DNA from: Alloascoidea africana
Taxonomy: Eukaryota > Ascomycota > Alloascoideomycetes > Alloascoideales > Alloascoideaceae
Direction: 5' to 3'
DNA length: 64,000 bases
Assembly (NCBI GenBank): GCA_030581615.1
Contig: JAKTTT010000024.1
Location: 124,001 to 188,000, forward strand
The translations under genes were made by a program, and so were the position numbers. The notes beneath the pieces are model-generated. The model saw nothing but the letters and a program-made list of their open reading frames with translations. It made no database searches and was not told where the DNA came from. This document shows, piece after piece, positions 55,959-64,000 of this stretch. The first letter of the stretch is position 1. The number at the start of each line of letters is the position of its first letter.

Positions 55959-57781
55959 CTAGCGAATAGACTCCTTTAATTGATCTCCTTTTTCCACTAG
56001 ATTCACGATTTTACTCCCAAATAAGTTTGAGGTTAGAGAATCTTTAAGCTCCGACCCCTGTTTCCATAGATAATAAAATCTTATAGTTCCATCACTGGCT
56101 GCTATGCACACGGAACAGGAGTCTGGAGAAACGGCAGTTGAAAGCCCTCTAAATGTTTTGGTCATTGGTACTTCTGCTAGCAATTTCATTTTGGGGAAAG
56201 AATAAATAGAAACTAAGCATCGTTTCTCGGCATCTTGAAATCCATGAATTATAGCGAATTTCCTTTCACTTTTAGACCAAACAATTGAAGTGATTTGGGA
56301 ATTGGTTTTAAAGGAATATAAGAGTGTCCCGGATGGTGCGTGCCAAAACCTTACAGAATGAGTATTAATCACTGACAAGACCGAACACGTTAAAAGAAAA
56401 GGGGCAACAAAATAAATAAACAAACCTAATCGTTCGATCTTTAGTTCCACCTCCAGTAGCCAATATGGATTGTGACCATGGACAAAAAGCAATCGCTTTT
56501 ATCGCCGCGTGGTGTTTTAACCGATGAAGAAGCCTTAGATTACCAAAGCCTGAGCTTGTATCCCAAACGGTACAAACATTGTCATTACCCCCAATTGCTA
56601 TAAGATTTCTATCTTCGTTTAGAGCAATTCCTAGAATAGAAACCATTAGCTATAGTTGTCGTTAGAATTAATAGAAAGACCATATATCTACCACAAATCT
56701 GCTGGGTGTGTGCGGATATTGAATAGCTAATAGAGAGTCTGTATTGCTTTTGTTTTATCACATCAACTTTGCTTGGGGATACCTTCACTTCGTAAAGGCT
56801 GATTTGTCCGGATTCATCCCCAGCTATAAACTTTGAATCTGTATCTGGAAACCAGCAAATGCAGCAAATACCGTAACCATGAAGGTATCCAGCTATTTGA
56901 ATGTATTTCTTGGTAGAAAATAGATTGATTGTCCCCTGTCTGGTGCAAACTGCTAGAGTTGATTTATCAGAATAAGAAACGCAGGAAATTATCTCTGGGC
57001 TCCTCATTTCCAACTCTATCAATGGGGAATTTTCAATCCAGACATAGACATGTTCATAAAGTGCTACCGCAAGATGCGAAGTGGTTTTGGACCATGAGAC
57101 CAAGTTCGAGTAGAAATCATTACGCAAACCGGGCGCTTCAAGAATTCTATAACCTTGGAGCGTTTCTGGCTTGGGGTTTTGTTTTGTTGCTCGTTCGGTA
57201 ACGCTTCTTCTTCTCAAAGAATAATTCAAATAATAAGCTCGTTCCTCTGGTGAAAAAGCACCGGCCATTGACGAGGCAATTCCATTAGCCTCCATTTCAA
57301 AAGCCTTGAATCTGTTGAATTCCAACACTCTTGTATCATCTGCCATTCCAGGAATCCCCAAAGATTTTGCAAGGACTCTTTGGTGGTCTTCTACTTGCCG
57401 CTCATGATGATGTGCCTTTGCTTTTTCCTTTGTCGATGTTGGGCTCAAAGTAGGGTGGGGGTTAGAAGTTCCAGTAGAACCTCCAAAACTGAATTGAGTA
57501 GCAGGACCTTGTCCTCGATAAAGATCGGGGAATCGAAGCGGAGGACGAATGTTTACAGACCCTATCACTGAAACAGAATTCTGCATTGTAGCAGCTTGTT
57601 CCGGTGGTGTGTTATTGCCATTGTGTGTAGCTATGCCATTTGGATCTTCCGTCCCCTGTCCAGCGCGTAAAGGTTGAGCAGTTTTGTACTTTTGAGCAGA
57701 CTGGATCATGGGGATGAATCTATCACAGCATCGTGATCTAGAGAAGTTACTCTTCAAGGGAGATGAATGCAAGGTAGACAT
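55959..57781 (-). CDS. AMA1: AMA1, meiosis-specific APC/C activator of the Cdc20 family
   Basis: Three exons, 56692-57781, 56426-56630 and 55959-56349, give 561 residues. The C-box DRFIP is at 20-24 and the protein ends in Ile-Arg, the IR tail that docks on the anaphase-promoting complex. The WD40 propeller is divergent but matches Ama1 closely: AHTQQICGIALNEDRNLIAI, HAAIKAIAFCPWSQSILATG, then TKDRTIRFWHAPSGTLL. Ama1 recruits substrates in meiosis and spore formation. Intron 1 (56631-56691) has a poor donor, GTAGAT, with TTCTAAC and acceptor TCTAG. Intron 2 (56350-56425) has GTTTGT and ends GTAAG. Both ends were chosen because only they restore the propeller. In Saccharomyces, AMA1 splicing needs Mer1, so weak sites here are of interest. 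Confidence 0.92.
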
Positions 57782-58008
57782 GTTATCCTTATAACGATGC
57801 TTGCCGACTAGCTGAGAATTTGGGAGAAGTTGTTCTCTTCTATAGCAGTTGGGAAAACTAGTTCGTTGTTTCGTCTACGGTGTCGCGGGTGGTGTTGGAG
57901 TGTGAATAACCACAATGTTTTTTTTTTAACCCAAGCATTTTATATATCGTCATCATAATCATCATAAATATCGCCCAAACCTTTCCAATAGCTACGCATC
58001 GGATTAAT

Positions 58009-60078
58009 TTACATGCTGAAGGATTCCTCGTGAAACCGTAACTTGTTCTCATCGCACCATGCTTTGGTCTGAGACACAAGTCCCTCGGGGCCGGCGGCTA
58101 TGACCCACAGCCTGGTCTTCAAGTCCTCAGCCAGAACATCGCCTCCGTCTCTACAACACCGTCCTCCATCGTGGCCGCCTAGCCCTCGGCAGCACCCGCG
58201 GTCCATGAACCAGTCGTACAGTCGACAGCCTAAGACTGGTCTGCCTTTGAAGAGAGAAACACCTTGGTCGTGTTTAGGTTTCAAAACTTTAGGCAGCTTT
58301 TTGACATGTCGAGGAATGTTTTTATCAAAATGCCCTTTCGTATCGATATTAACACTAAAGTCTTCCTCACTGTGCTCTTCAATCTCTTTCTCTTCCTCGT
58401 CGTCATCTTCACACTCCACAAGTTTTGCGTCGGTGCCTTGCAGATCAAAACCGCTACTCTTGACTGATCGTAATGGCGTGGAAGTTCCTGGTTGTTCATA
58501 AGAAGTAAAATCGTTTTCGTCATTGAGTTCATCATACACAAGGCTTGTGTTCGATACTCTTGCCATGGATCCATAGTAGCCAAAGCCTCCCACTCCGGAG
58601 AGCAGAGGATCCTTTTCGATCTTTTGTTTAAACTTGCTGGGCGATAAGCTGACCTCGCCCATCGACTCTTCGCAATTGTTGAACTTCATTTCAAGTCTAG
58701 ATATCCTGTAATCCAGATCTTTCTCTGTGATGTAGACTTCAACGTCATTTGTAAGGTTGAAATATGAGATTAGCTCTGCATCTCTTGGATCACGAATTGC
58801 CCAGATTAGCTTATAAGGAATGCCTTTGTATTCCAAAAGCCGTATTAGAGGGATGGCCACGGATATCGAAGATCCTCCACATACAAACAGAACCTTGTTT
58901 ACATCTGAAAACGAGTAGTTCAACGAGTTTGAGCCTTTTGGACCTTGATAAGCTCCTAAGAACTGGTTACCGGGAAAACATTTAAAAGGGCCAAACGTAC
59001 GGTATTTTTTGTTTGATTGTATTGTCCAATGGGTTTTCCTGATGACAAGTTTGACTTCTTGGTCTTTGGGAAGGCTCACGATTGTGTATGGGTGTGATGG
59101 TAACAGCCAGGTAAATGGGTTGAAGAAGCTTGAATTGGCCAATATTCGCAAATGACTGCCGGGCTGAAACGTCCGAGGAAGACAGCTTCTCGGGATGGTA
59201 ACGACGTAAATAGATGGTGAGACATGCTCCACAATGGCGTAGAATGTGCTGGAGTGTGCGATTTTGTAGTAAATCTGGTATGCCAAAATAGACACGTTTG
59301 CAATAGTATAGAAACCTATACTGGGTTTCGCATGTAGCTGTATTGCAATGACCGTAGACCAGGCCAGAAAATAATGAAGACAATAAAAAATGCGATATTT
59401 TCTCCGTTTGACAATGTTCAGGGAAGAAATAATAATAGTGATGAAACAAAATATTGATACAAAGCCCATATAGTTTCGAAGTTTCGCCAGCTTGTACAGC
59501 CTACCAACAACATAATAGAAATAGGTATACATGAGGCCGTGCATAAGCGCCAATAATACCACGATCCGTGAGATCCATTTGTGAAGAGGAAGAAGTCGTA
59601 AATGTAGAGTATGGGGTAAAGGTGAAGGTTTCAGAGTTAAAAACATGAGCAAGGGCATCAGCGAGGTTGCTACACGGCCACATCGTTTCGTCACAAACAA
59701 GAAATCATTAAAATTTTCATGCCACGTTAGAAAGCCCGTTATGACGCAACAGAGAAATATTGTTTTCCAGAGTTTCCAGTTATAAACGATCAACTGATGA
59801 ATCCGCTGTAGATGTCTGTTTGCGGGCTCATATGATATCATCATGTTCAGCAGCGGTAAGCATATGATGAACACAATAGACACGACTGAAGTCATGATTC
59901 CGTATTCGTTTGTTATACACTTTCTCAGCTTTGTATGTGCTCTGCCTGGATCGTGAATGATTTCAAGACGTAACTGATCTCGTATCAGCCGTAAACAACT
60001 TGACGCAAACTGTTCGATGTCATCCATATCTGGAAGTGTCACAGTTACGTTGCGACTTTGTGGTGCGAGCTTGAGCAT
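58009..60078 (-). CDS. AIM14: AIM14/YNO1-like NADPH oxidase (ferric-reductase family)
   Basis: From the first ATG (60078) this encodes 689 residues; the frame is open 30 codons further but begins there without ATG and next to a possible acceptor (TTTTTTTTAG), so an upstream exon is conceivable. Six to seven helices (about 50-280) carry haem-binding histidines in HKWISRIVVLLALMHGL and IFYCLHYFLAW. The FAD motif PSHPYTIVSL and NADPH motif CGGSSISVAIPL follow. WLLPSHPYTIVSL is the Aim14 signature as I recall it. Yno1/Aim14 makes superoxide in the ER and affects actin. An acidic loop sits inside the NADPH domain, then an unusual RGCCRGLGGHDGGRCCRDGG element near residue 640 just before the closing WVIAAGPEGLV segment. 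Intronless as drawn. Confidence 0.87.
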   Translation of the reverse strand: MLKLAPQSRNVTVTLPDMDDIEQFASSCLRLIRDQLRLEIIHDPGRAHTKLRKCITNEYGIMTSVVSIVFIICLPLLNMMISYEPANRHLQRIHQLIVYNWKLWKTIFLCCVITGFLTWHENFNDFLFVTKRCGRVATSLMPLLMFLTLKPSPLPHTLHLRLLPLHKWISRIVVLLALMHGLMYTYFYYVVGRLYKLAKLRNYMGFVSIFCFITIIISSLNIVKRRKYRIFYCLHYFLAWSTVIAIQLHAKPSIGFYTIANVSILAYQIYYKIAHSSTFYAIVEHVSPSIYVVTIPRSCLPRTFQPGSHLRILANSSFFNPFTWLLPSHPYTIVSLPKDQEVKLVIRKTHWTIQSNKKYRTFGPFKCFPGNQFLGAYQGPKGSNSLNYSFSDVNKVLFVCGGSSISVAIPLIRLLEYKGIPYKLIWAIRDPRDAELISYFNLTNDVEVYITEKDLDYRISRLEMKFNNCEESMGEVSLSPSKFKQKIEKDPLLSGVGGFGYYGSMARVSNTSLVYDELNDENDFTSYEQPGTSTPLRSVKSSGFDLQGTDAKLVECEDDDEEEKEIEEHSEEDFSVNIDTKGHFDKNIPRHVKKLPKVLKPKHDQGVSLFKGRPVLGCRLYDWFMDRGCCRGLGGHDGGRCCRDGGDVLAEDLKTRLWVIAAGPEGLVSQTKAWCDENKLRFHEESFSM

Positions 60079-61299
60079 CTCTAAATTTTGATGAATATGA
60101 ATAAAATGCGTTGTGTAAGTGTTGCCGACTTGGTGATCGTCTTCTAAAAAAAATATGATGCTGGACACAAATGGGAGATGGATAGTACCAAACCTCTAAA
60201 AAGAGGCCAAACTGCACGAATAGAAAAAAAAAAAAAGACAAAGGTAAAAAGCTAATGCAAGAAACAGAAAAAACGAAACAATACGCTTCAGGTTATAAAA
60301 TGCCTTGAAGAACGGCAGATGGGACCACGATTTGCCTCCGCAAGGTTTTTTTTTTATTTCAGAGGTCCAAAATTCGAGAAGAAAAGTGGAAGAAAACAAA
60401 TGGGAGACGCTAGCTTATATAAAACTAGGCTAAGTTTAGTTGCGAGTAAGATTTTGAGTGACACAGATAACTTTGCATTAGGAATCTGCAAAGGCTGAAT
60501 GGATAACGAACAACAAATGCAAAAGAAAACAAAACAAGGGTTATTACGCAGATCTCGACGTGCTTAATCCACAAGAACTCACAAAAAAACGGCTCTTGTC
60601 GGTCATAAAAGATTTACCTTTATCTTGCACTTAGCAAAGGCAGGTTACAATGTGTCTACTTGTCTCTAAGCCACTTGCTTCCCTGCCAAAGTTTAGACAG
60701 GAAAACCTTTTTTTGTGTAATCCTTGAGAGGGAGAAAGCGTCTGCATTGGGGATTCGATGCATCCAAGAGGATTTCCAACTGATCTGATTATTTTGATAA
60801 ACAGGGGTTCTGATCATAAGCATTCATGTTTATTAGCTTTGAGTAGATGAGGACGGTCATGCTTGACCAGCTGAAGCTGAGTCTCTGATGTTGCTCTGCC
60901 CGATTAAAAGAAGCCTCCTTCCAGTAACCGGTGTTCTGAATCCGGACATAAAACGTCGGTTGACTCCGATATGGACTGGACGATCCATCAAATCACGTAT
61001 ATTTTACCTCTGGGAAAGCGGCTGAAACACAACCACGAACCATCCCTCTACTCCACAGTTATCCACAGACTCCCCGGCGATGTTGGGGATTCGCGCTCCA
61101 TGACTACCGGACTTGTCTCATTGGCCTGGCTGTTCCCCCACGTCCCAAAACAGAAAGAACGTCACACGCGAACCCTGTTCCAGGGCTCCAACCCTATCGT
61201 GTAATACGCATCACCGCAGTAAACACCATACCGGTGCAATATTCCACTCTCGAAATGATCCTTGACATTTGTCCTACCCTGTTCTCTTAATCATAAGCA
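60079..61299. promoter_or_regulatory. Divergent intergenic region between AIM14-like gene and RPS0
   Basis: 1.2 kb without a supported gene. Poly-A tracts and TATATAAAA (60415-60424) lie on the AIM14 side. The RPS0 side is less AT-rich and holds several short frames without protein-like features. No CACGTG seen. Confidence 0.5.
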
Positions 61300-62314
61300 A
61301 TGTCTCTTCCTGCTACCTTTGATCTCACTCCAGAAGACGCCCAGCTGCTTCTCTCTGCCAACGCCCATCTTGGTGCCAAGAACGTTCAGGTACGTTTCGC
61401 TTTTTGTGATTCAACGGCTTTTTTCTTTTCTTTTTTGCTATTATACGGATCAATTATTATTAAATGTCAACCCGCATTCGAACCAGTGAATTTACACGCA
61501 ACGTTAATGCGAATATTACATGGATATGATTGATTCAACAAGAACCCGTCTGCTGCCTTGATATTGAAAATTTTGCTAACAATGCCGCGAGTTTTAGGTC
61601 CATAACGACCCTTACGTCTTCAAGACCCGTCCAGATGGTGTTAACATCATCAACATCAGCAAGACCTGGGAGAAGATAGTTTTGGCTGCTAGGATCATCG
61701 CTGCTGTCCCCAACCCAGCCGATGTCGTCGCCATTTCCTCTAGAGCATATGGCCAGCGTGCCGTTTTGAAATTTGCTGCCCACACCGGTGCTACAGCAAT
61801 TGCTGGACGCTTTACTCCTGGTTCATTCACAAACTACATCACCCGATCATTCAAAGAGCCAAGACTGATAATTGTCACTGACCCAAGAACCGACTTCCAG
61901 GCCATTAAAGAGTCTTCATATGTCAACATCCCTGTCATTGCTTTGACCGATACCGACTCTCCTTCTGAGTACGTTGATGTTGCCATCCCCACAAACAACA
62001 AGGGTAAGCACTCAATTGGTCTCGTTTGGTGGCTGCTCGCCAGAGAGGTCCTCAGACTGAGAGGAACTCTTGCTGACAGAGAGGCCAAGTGGTCGGTTAT
62101 GCCCGATCTGTACTTTTACAGAGACCCTGAGGAGTCTGAGGCCACCACTGAGGAAACTGATGAAGCCAAAACTGAGGTTGCCGCTGAGGCCGAGGCCACT
62201 GTTGAAGCTGACGCTGAGGACTGGGCTGCTCGGTCTTCTGAGGCTGATTGGGACACCCAACCAACTTCTGACTGGGCTGAAGCCACCGCTGAAGAGAGCA
62301 AGGACTGGAGCTAA
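61300..62314 (+). CDS. RPS0: RPS0, small-subunit ribosomal protein uS2
   Basis: Two exons, 61300-61389 and 61598-62314, encode 268 residues. The 208-base intron (GTACGT, TGCTAAC, TTTTAG) splits after the 30th codon, [16 protein letters not shown]. uS2 sits on the head-body junction of the 40S subunit and is needed for 20S pre-rRNA processing. The globular part (to about 205) is highly conserved ([60 protein letters not shown]). The carboxyl tail is Glu/Ala/Thr-rich with Trp-containing repeats ([20 protein letters not shown]), as in eukaryotic members. An intron near the start is typical for yeast ribosomal protein genes. Confidence 0.97.
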
Positions 62315-63068
62315 ACGTTCTAATACATCTGCATGTATTATAGAAGTGTAATAGAGACTGTAGTGACTTATTTTCAGTTTCCTAATATACTTGTACTTGA
62401 CACACCAGCTTTCATGTTGACACCAACGTTCAAATACATAGATGCATTTCAGATGATAAATCGTTAACTGTGCTCTTCGCAAGGTGGCTACAAGTATCAG
62501 TTTGAATATTGTGCAGAGTGTCCTTGAAGATATGGCGTAACTGTCATGTAGTTTTGGCATAGATCCACTTTTTAAACTGCAGTAGCACTAAAGAATAGGA
62601 TTTTAGGAATGAGCTTGTTATATATCAAACGTGCCATTATTGTGAAATTTGAGCAAAGTACTAGACTAACGGCTCGCTCTAAACGAATTTAAGCAAAGGA
62701 TCCTACGCACACAATACTAACATCTACTTGGGTGTATGGGTGTGTGATTGATTCTCATGTGACATAATTTGGTGTTCTGCCTATGACCTCGATTACGCGC
62801 GTATCAGTAATTTCAGTCATAATAGTAGCTTATATATAGAGGAATATGAAAGCTCCTGGTTCTCTGAGATTTCAAAATTTCTCAGAGGAGTTTTCCGGTT
62901 CTGTTTTCTTTTCTTCTTCGTTTTGCTCTGTTTTCGGTGTGTGTTTTGATTAGGTCTGTTGCAGTTTCTCCCCATCTGCGAAAGCCGATATCATTTACCC
63001 TGCCTTTCTGTTCAAACTTCACCAACCACTTCACAACGAAACTATTGCAAGATTTAGCAGACTTTGGC
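62315..63068. other. Intergenic region between RPS0 and RSM27
   Basis: No supported gene. TATATATA lies at about 62830-62837. The leader after it is pyrimidine-rich. A frame open into RSM27 from 62937 has no earlier ATG and no family match. Confidence 0.55.
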
Positions 63069-63588
63069 ATGTCCTCAATCCTCCCCAAGATGCCTTCAAA
63101 GGCTCGATTACAATCGGTTACAAAGCAGATATGCGAAATATTTAACCAGTCATATAACCCGACGGGTCAAAGAACAGGTGCAGCTATTTTGCGACGGCAC
63201 CTAAAAGGTCCCGCTGTGAGGGAGTACTATGGAATTACAGATTTTGTGACCGCAAGACAACTGAGGAAGACATTTCCCAAGTTTAAATTGGTGGATGAGG
63301 TGGAGCAGCGTCGTCTTGATATGATCAGAGAGTATGTTTTGTTTTACATTTTGTTCTTTCTCCGAGGGGAAGGACACATTTTTCAGTCATTCCTACCATA
63401 GATCCAAAAGAATGACATTTTTCGTCTTGAATACTAAATCTATTTTTACCCGAAATATAGCCGCAAGAGGAGAGGTAAAGGAGCACCAAAGAAGAAATCA
63501 GGTAAGTTTTTTACTGTTTATCATTTCATGAACACCCATATCTAACTCACCATGAATTACAGAGAAAACCGTCAAGAAAAAGAAATAA
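63069..63588 (+). CDS. RSM27: RSM27, mitochondrial small-subunit ribosomal protein mS33
   Basis: Three exons, 63069-63331, 63461-63501 and 63563-63588, give 109 residues. The core (KARLQSVTKQICEIFNQSYN, GAAILRRHLKGPAVREYYG) matches mS33/Rsm27. Introns are GTATGT...AATATAG (129 bases) and GTAAGT...ATTACAG (61 bases). Splicing adds the basic tail DRKRRGKGAPKKKSEKTVKK, which is usual for this family and would be lost by read-through. The last two exons are only 41 and 26 bases. The protein is part of the head of the mitochondrial small ribosomal subunit. It is short, so the exon structure rests on frame continuity and the fitting tail. Confidence 0.9.
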
Positions 63589-63836
63589 TTCATATAGCGC
63601 TCGATTAACTACGTTGTTGTACCTATGGAGCTTTCTAAAGAATGAAAAATTGTACATAATTGCTCTTAATGATACAAGCTCAAGCATAAAGATCTCTCAA
63701 ACTTGTTGAAAAAAGCGTAGAACCTGGCAAATAAGATAAGTCTTAGAAATATATTATATTCATTTATGTTATTTGATTAAGGAGTAGAAAACAAAAATCG
63801 AGTCAAGGCAAAACAGATCTCGCTCCATTTTTTTTT

Positions 63837-64000
63837 TCAAGCAACAGCATCTCCAAGGTTCTGTCTCTGATAAAAAGTTTCCCAAAGTTCAATCCCTTCC
63901 TTTTGTGCCTCAATACAACTCTCCAAAAAGGTTTCCACACTGGACCTAAAGTCGTCGATTTTCTCCATCTCAAACCGGTCAAACTCGGTTTTGATAGTTT
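63837..64000 (-). CDS. VPS5: VPS5/SNX1-type sorting nexin, carboxyl-terminal end
   Basis: The last 53 codons of a minus-strand gene that continues beyond the right edge. The peptide (EFDRFEMEKIDDFRSSVETF, then WETFYQRQNL) fits the end of the BAR domain of Vps5/SNX1 proteins, where RFE-x-EK-x2-DF and a WE-x-F end are conserved. Vps5 forms the membrane-bending part of retromer with Vps17. Only a short piece is visible, so another BAR sorting nexin is possible. Confidence 0.7.
   Translation of the reverse strand, partial: TIKTEFDRFEMEKIDDFRSSVETFLESCIEAQKEGIELWETFYQRQNLGDAVA

Noticed and set aside
56350-56646. Alternative AMA1 junctions at TATAG (intron 1) and GTCAG (intron 2)
   Set aside because: They shift the frame or break the WD40 repeat, whereas TCTAG and GTAAG restore it exactly.

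Overview
The window looks like nuclear DNA of a budding yeast (Saccharomycotina) from an early-branching, intron-tolerant lineage. Almost every gene has a recognisable yeast counterpart (SEC18, YTA7, CIN8, NPR2, HSP60, PHB2, NAS6, SMI1, AMA1, AIM14, RPS0, RSM27). Eight of about 20 genes contain introns (13 in all), with relaxed 5' splice sites (GTAAGT, GTATGT, GTGAGT, GTACAA, GTAATT, GTTTGT, GTAGAT and others) and CTAAC-type branch points. CTG falls at conserved leucine positions in HSP60, so the code looks standard rather than CUG-Ser. The species is not identified; a Dipodascaceae/Trichomonascaceae-like yeast is only a guess. I saw no transposon, rRNA, convincing tRNA or CRISPR.

Layout. 1-785: amino end of a UBP9/13-type deubiquitinase (minus). 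3449-5347: hexokinase-fold sugar kinase resembling N-acetylglucosamine kinases. 6747-9116: SEC18. 9117-15805: a 6.7 kb gene desert leading into an NDT80/PhoG-type transcription factor (15806-18631). 21395-26058: YTA7. 27850-29493: a strange FAD-oxidoreductase-like protein filled with low-complexity repeats. 30065-42337: a metabolic stretch with L-rhamnose 1-dehydrogenase (LRA1), L-rhamnono-gamma-lactonase (LRA2), a zinc-cluster regulator, a DHDPS-family aldolase and a PIN-like carrier. 42605-49396: kinesin-5, NPR2, HSP60. 49687-52032: an Snf3-like glucose sensor. 52549-63588: PHB2, NAS6, SMI1, AMA1, AIM14, RPS0, RSM27. 63837-64000: tail of a VPS5-like sorting nexin.

How the genes fit together. 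LRA1 and LRA2 catalyse the first two steps of the non-phosphorylated fungal L-rhamnose pathway and lie tail to tail, 26 bases apart. A zinc-cluster factor and a keto-acid-aldolase-like gene are nearby, so the region resembles a partial rhamnose cluster without its dehydratase. LRA1 shares a 571-base divergent promoter with the odd FAD-fold protein. The other genes are mostly housekeeping: secretion, chromatin, spindle, mitochondria, proteasome assembly, TORC1 signalling, translation.

Most unusual items: the FAD-fold protein with KEETT-type repeats; the rhamnose pair with its contrasting base composition; the 6.7 kb desert with a 13-bp inverted repeat; and short tandem repeats, often six bases long, scattered through exons, introns and promoters.
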